From contig QIEB01000160.1 of the NCBI GenBank assembly GCA_003229495.1, positions 1 to 9,503 of the forward strand: 9,503 nt of DNA. Direction: 5' to 3'. The notes beneath the pieces are model-generated. The model was not told the origin of the DNA. It made no database searches and was given only the letters and a program-made list of their open reading frames with translations. The stretch's first letter is position 1. Each line of letters begins with the position of its first letter. The position numbers and the translations under genes were made by a program. This DNA is from Flammeovirgaceae bacterium (GTDB taxonomy: Bacteria; Bacteroidota; Bacteroidia; Cytophagales; Cyclobacteriaceae). Positions 6,441 to 9,503 of this stretch are shown here, one piece after another.

Positions 6441-6455
6441 ACCTTAGATCTTAGA
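6435..6455. repeat. three 7-bp units (YCTTAGA) at the moeA / VWA-gene convergent junction
   Basis: TCTTAGA, CCTTAGA and TCTTAGA follow one another without a gap. The first unit contains the stop TAG of moeA (6438-6440) and, on the other strand, the stop TAA of the VWA gene (6439-6437). Because AGATCT is self-complementary, both proteins end in the same short motif: moeA in RNLRS, the VWA protein in KNLRSKV. Confidence 0.85.
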
Positions 6456-7567
6456 TTTTTAAAAGATTCCACATCATGCACTCCGTGGAAAATATCGATA
6501 TATGGAAGTGCAGTAACCATGCCCTGAACCTGCGGTTGAAAATCAGGTTTTCCAGCCTGTGGATTCAGCCAGATCAGCTTTTTTACCCGGCGCTTTATGT
6601 ACTTCATTGATTGCTCCAGAAGCTCAATATCACCAGTGTCCCAACCATCACTGATCATCAAAAATATCACTTTCCCATGCAATAACCTGCCTCCATAGTC
6701 CTGAATTAGTTCATTTAGACAATGTCCAATGCGGGTACCGCCTGACCAGCCAGGTACTTGATCTGATAGTTGGTTCAGCACATGTTTAAAACTTTGATGT
6801 TTTAAAAGCTCGGTAACGCGGTACAGTTCAGGTCCAAAAACAAAGGTCTCAATAGACCGGTAGCTGTTTTGAAAGGCATACAGGAGTTGGACGGTGAAGT
6901 TAGAAAACAGTTCCATGGATTTACTGACATCGCAAACCAGCACCAACCGGGGTTTTTGTATTTTGTTATCCCTGAAAGAAATGTTAATTAGTTCTCCGGT
7001 GCTGAGATTCTTTCTAATGACTTGTCGCAGGTCAACCTGTCCCCGGGATTTGGAAGGAATTTTGCGTCTGCCACGTTTTGCAGCCCAGTTTCTGGCCATT
7101 TGATTAACTATTCGTACCAGTTCATCGATCTGCTGAGCATGATAATGACTGAGGTCTTGATTGGCTGAATTTACTCCCCTACCCAGAAAAGCAGCCTCTT
7201 CTGTGTGTGATGTCTGGTGGTTATACAACCAGTTTTTCAATGCTGCTAAAGACGGAGCTCGCTTAACAGTATTATCTGGTGATTTATTTTTTGAAAGTTT
7301 GACCTTGGCATTAAATGAAATGAATAATTCTTGCCAAAATTCTTCAAATAATTCAGGAAAGGCCAATTGATGAGCTCTGGATCTACACAACAATTGAGAC
7401 AGGGTCCGCTGAAATGTCTCTACTTCTCGAAAAGGAATCTTACCCAATACTGTAAACATTTCCAGCTCTTCTTTGGACCCGATCATGAATCCTCCGGATC
7501 TCAGGAATCGACAAAACTCCACCAAATGAAATGAAAAAGATCCAGGTTTTGAGCCTTGCCTGTTCAC
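6437..7567 (-). CDS. VWA-domain protein, CoxE-like
   Basis: A 376-residue cytoplasmic protein of the CoxE-like VWA group. Residues 1-60 form a helical N-terminal region (FSFHLVEFCRFLRSGGF) typical of the family, followed by a basic linker (97-180). The VWA domain occupies about 205-365 and has a complete metal-ion-dependent adhesion site: LVCDVSKSME (Asp213, Ser215, Ser217), GWSGGTRIG (Thr278) and MISDGWDTGD (Asp307). It starts 5 bp after the stop of the MoxR-type ATPase gene, so the two are almost certainly cotranscribed and work together. In carboxydotrophs the CoxD/CoxE pair helps build the Mo-Cu centre of CO dehydrogenase; here the client is unknown. The start is a GTG at 7567 without a ribosome binding site. 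The next in-frame ATG (7486) would cut off part of the conserved N-terminal helix, so GTG is preferred. Confidence 0.92.
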   Translation of the reverse strand: MNRQGSKPGSFSFHLVEFCRFLRSGGFMIGSKEELEMFTVLGKIPFREVETFQRTLSQLLCRSRAHQLAFPELFEEFWQELFISFNAKVKLSKNKSPDNTVKRAPSLAALKNWLYNHQTSHTEEAAFLGRGVNSANQDLSHYHAQQIDELVRIVNQMARNWAAKRGRRKIPSKSRGQVDLRQVIRKNLSTGELINISFRDNKIQKPRLVLVCDVSKSMELFSNFTVQLLYAFQNSYRSIETFVFGPELYRVTELLKHQSFKHVLNQLSDQVPGWSGGTRIGHCLNELIQDYGGRLLHGKVIFLMISDGWDTGDIELLEQSMKYIKRRVKKLIWLNPQAGKPDFQPQVQGMVTALPYIDIFHGVHDVESFKNLRSKV

Positions 7568-7572
7568 GCTAG

Positions 7573-8469
7573 CTAATCTAGTTTGGAGGTCACACCAACC
7601 TTTTGGAATAGTTCAGACAATGAGTCCTGCAGATGACGGGTATCCTGCCAGTCCTTTATGACCAACCCTAAGGTTTGAGATACCACTTCCTTGTTCAAAT
7701 GGTCGATGTGTAGTGCTGCCAGGGCCCGTGCCCAGTCCAGGGTTTCAGCGGTTCCCGGGATCTTATCCAGGCGAAGTTTTCTTACTTCCTGCATAAAATC
7801 AGTTATCTGCCTGGCCAGCTGCTGGTTAATCTCCGGGTTTTTGGACATAATAATTGCCAACTCTTTCTCAACATCAGGATAGTCAATCCATAAGTAGAGA
7901 CAGCGGCGTCTTAATGCATCGGACAATTCTCTGGTGCGGTTACTGGTGATGACTACCTGTGGAATTTCTTCAGCATATATGGTTCCCAGCTCAGGTATTG
8001 AAATTTGCCAGTCAGACAAAATTTCCAGCAGAAAACTTTCAAATTCTTCGTCGGCCCGGTCAATCTCATCGATAAGCAGTACCGGTGGTTGACCCTTCCT
8101 GGTTATGGCCTGTAGCAAGGGTCTTTTTAATAGAAACTCATCACTGAAAATAGTCTTTTCTTTTTCAGCAAGTGTTTGATTTTCAGTTTCCGCCATTTTT
8201 AAGTGGAGTAATTGTTTCTGATAGTTCCACTCGTATAAACTATGACTGGCATCAAGCCCTTCGTAACATTGCAACCGGATCAGATCAGTTTGAAAGGCAC
8301 CAGCTAATACCTTGGCAATTTCAGTTTTTCCTACTCCGGCAGGCCCTTCCACCAGCAATGGCTTTTCCAAGGTGGTGGATAAATATACTGACATGGCAAT
8401 GGTTTCATCACTGATATAACCCTGTTTCAACAAGAGGTCAGATATCTTTGACAGCGTGGGTTTTTTCAT
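7573..8469 (-). CDS. MoxR-family AAA+ ATPase, CoxD-like
   Basis: A 298-residue AAA+ ATPase of the MoxR class. It shows Walker A EGPAGVGKTEIAK (Lys48, Thr49), Walker B PVLLIDEIDRAD (Asp134, Glu135), sensor 1 VVITSN (Asn177) and an arginine-finger region ELSDALRRRCLYLWIDYPD (Arg187-189). The lid domain follows, with PGTAETLDWARALAAL near residues 238-253. All catalytic parts look intact. MoxR ATPases act as chaperones that remodel or activate a partner enzyme, usually with a VWA protein encoded next door, as here (5-bp gap). The combination with a CoxE-like partner and the Moco genes suggests a role in molybdenum-hydroxylase maturation. That is inferred, since MoxR proteins also serve unrelated systems. 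The ATG at 8469 is preceded by only a weak AAGTGA. Confidence 0.93.
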   Translation of the reverse strand: MKKPTLSKISDLLLKQGYISDETIAMSVYLSTTLEKPLLVEGPAGVGKTEIAKVLAGAFQTDLIRLQCYEGLDASHSLYEWNYQKQLLHLKMAETENQTLAEKEKTIFSDEFLLKRPLLQAITRKGQPPVLLIDEIDRADEEFESFLLEILSDWQISIPELGTIYAEEIPQVVITSNRTRELSDALRRRCLYLWIDYPDVEKELAIIMSKNPEINQQLARQITDFMQEVRKLRLDKIPGTAETLDWARALAALHIDHLNKEVVSQTLGLVIKDWQDTRHLQDSLSELFQKVGVTSKLD

Positions 8470-8579
8470 TTCACTTTATAAACAATGGTCACATATACCA
8501 GCTGGTGGTGTGCTAAAACACCGCTCTAATATATCATTTATCCCGGATTATAGAGCTTTTTATGAATTATTGGTAGCGT
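8470..8579. other. gap between hemA and the MoxR-type gene
   Basis: This 110-bp AT-rich gap lies between two genes on the minus strand and could hold a promoter for the ATPase/VWA pair. It contains a 10-bp palindrome ACCAGCTGGT (8497-8506), immediately followed by a small hairpin, GGTGT (8507-8511) with ACACC (8518-8522). A further inverted repeat pairs GCTCTA (8523-8528) with TAGAGC (8551-8556). None is followed by a T-run on the minus strand, so a hemA terminator is not supported. No convincing promoter was identified. Confidence 0.4.
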
Positions 8580-9503
8580 TTAAGATTGCCTGGCAGGCCT
8601 TTTATTCTGGGGTAATTCGGCGGACGGTCCTTTTTCCAGGTCAAACAGATCCATCAAAACTCCTAACTTTGCGGCTGCTTCTCCTTTCTGACAGGCTATC
8701 CTCAATTGCATAATGGGAAGTTTTACAATTTTTTGCACCATACCCCGGCTAACAATTTCTATAGCATCTTTTTCGTGGGGTGCTGAATTTTTAAGGTAAT
8801 GAGCTATTTCCTGCCGGCGGATCTTTTCCAGGGCGTTTTTAAATCTATGAATAGCCGGGGCCATTTCCATGGTTTTGCACCATTGTTTAAACTCGCTTAT
8901 TGATTTCGCAATAATGGATTCAACTACCGGCACTTCAGTCTCTACAGCTTTTTTCGCTTTGCCGGCATGCTCTTTTAAGGTGTCCAAATTGTAAACTATC
9001 ATCCGTGGTGTGTGCGCCAGATCCCCTGCTATACTTCTGGGTAAGGAAAGATCTATAAAATATTTATTCTCAGTAAGGGGCCCTACTTTTTCCATAATCC
9101 TTCTTGTGATAAGAGGTTTTTTGTCGGCCACAGTGGAAATGACCACGTCTGCTTTCTTAATGGCCGGTATCAACTGTTTGAAAGATTTTGTATCAAACCC
9201 GTATGCCCAGCTCAGGGCTGTTGCCTTTTCCAAAGTCCTATTGATCAGACTTACATTATTATAATCCAGTTTGGACAGTTTTCTACAAAGATCTGATCCT
9301 ATCTTGCCTAACCCGATAATTAGAATGTTGAGAGGCTTTCTTTTGATCTTAAATGTCTGCAGGAGATCACAGGTGACAGTTGCCACGGACGTCCCCGTCC
9401 GGAATGAGGTTTCCCGCACAATCTTTTTGTTAGTGAAGAAAATGGTATGCAGGATGCGGTGCAAAAAGGGGCCTGCCATATCATAATCCACCGACCATTG
9501 ATA
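8580..9503 (-). CDS. hemA: glutamyl-tRNA reductase, N-terminus cut by window edge
   Basis: HemA reduces glutamyl-tRNA(Glu) with NADPH to glutamate-1-semialdehyde, the first committed step of C5-pathway tetrapyrrole synthesis. The frame is open to the right edge: four codons (Tyr-Gln-Trp-Ser) precede the GTG at 9491, so that GTG is not the true start. About 307 residues are visible of a usual 410-430; the catalytic domain with the nucleophilic cysteine lies mostly outside. Seen in order: the end of the catalytic domain and linker (LHRILHTIFFTNKKIVRET), the NADPH-binding fold with ILIIGLGKIGSDLCRKL (Gly-x-Gly-x-x-Gly), ADVVISTVADKKPLI and KYFIDLSLPRSI, then the long spinal helix and dimerisation domain (EFKQWCKTMEMAPAI, KLPIMQLRIACQKGE). 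It ends in a basic tail, NKRPARQS. It lies upstream of the MoxR/VWA genes on the same strand, but the 110-bp gap leaves cotranscription open. Confidence 0.95.
   Translation of the reverse strand, partial: YQWSVDYDMAGPFLHRILHTIFFTNKKIVRETSFRTGTSVATVTCDLLQTFKIKRKPLNILIIGLGKIGSDLCRKLSKLDYNNVSLINRTLEKATALSWAYGFDTKSFKQLIPAIKKADVVISTVADKKPLITRRIMEKVGPLTENKYFIDLSLPRSIAGDLAHTPRMIVYNLDTLKEHAGKAKKAVETEVPVVESIIAKSISEFKQWCKTMEMAPAIHRFKNALEKIRRQEIAHYLKNSAPHEKDAIEIVSRGMVQKIVKLPIMQLRIACQKGEAAAKLGVLMDLFDLEKGPSAELPQNKRPARQS

Noticed and set aside
8523..8560. An inverted repeat (GCTCTA / TAGAGC) followed by TTTT on the plus strand as an intrinsic terminator.
   Set aside because: No plus-strand gene ends here. 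The stem is only 6 bp with a 22-nt loop, and on the minus strand, where hemA would need it, no T-run follows.
9489..9491. GTG at 9491 as the true hemA start.
   Set aside because: The frame is open to the window edge, and starting here would remove the essential catalytic domain with its cysteine; the gene is merely cut by the window.

Overview
The window (about 9.5 kb, moderate GC with AT-rich gaps) is a bacterial chromosomal segment devoted mainly to molybdenum-cofactor (Moco) synthesis and to the maturation of molybdenum enzymes. It probably comes from a member of the Bacteroidota. That is an inference from three things: most starts lack a Shine-Dalgarno sequence, MobA carries an N-terminal MobB-like extension of a kind I associate with that phylum, and gene junctions carry short-unit AT-rich tandem arrays. 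No rRNA, tRNA, CRISPR array, transposase or integrase is visible.

Layout from left to right. (1) Positions 1-2754, minus strand: a two-gene operon of fdhD and an FdhF/YdeP-family molybdopterin oxidoreductase. The genes overlap by ATGA, and the oxidoreductase runs off the left edge. (2) 2755-2921: a divergent promoter region holding two 16-bp direct repeats with a 20-bp period. (3) 2922-3428, plus strand: a small lipoprotein of unknown function with a hydrophobic C-terminal hairpin. (4) 3431-3597: an in-phase array of fifteen 8-bp units, followed by four 7-bp units that contain the mobA stop codon. (5) 3581-5177, minus strand: moaC and mobA, overlapping by 20 nt, with a strong Shine-Dalgarno for mobA inside moaC. 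(6) 5178-5231: a short divergent control region with a near-palindrome. (7) 5232-6440, plus strand: moeA. (8) 6435-6455: three 7-bp units where moeA and the next gene end on each other. (9) 6437-8469, minus strand: a MoxR-type AAA+ ATPase followed by a CoxE-like von Willebrand factor A (VWA) protein. (10) 8580-9503, minus strand: the C-terminal three quarters of glutamyl-tRNA reductase (hemA), cut by the right edge.

How the genes fit together: MoaC makes cyclic pyranopterin monophosphate, MoeA inserts molybdate into molybdopterin, and MobA adds GMP to give the guanine-dinucleotide cofactor. FdhD sulfurates that cofactor for formate-dehydrogenase-type enzymes, and the FdhF/YdeP-like protein is its likely client. 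The MoxR/VWA pair resembles CoxD/CoxE, which activate the metal centre of molybdenum hydroxylases in other bacteria. Here it sits beside Moco genes with no hydroxylase in view, so its client is an open question. moaA, moaD, moaE and molybdate transport genes are not in the window.

The least explained signals are the short-unit tandem arrays at both convergent gene junctions (3431-3597 and 6435-6455), the spaced direct repeats before fdhD, and the degenerate P-loop in the MobB-like half of MobA.
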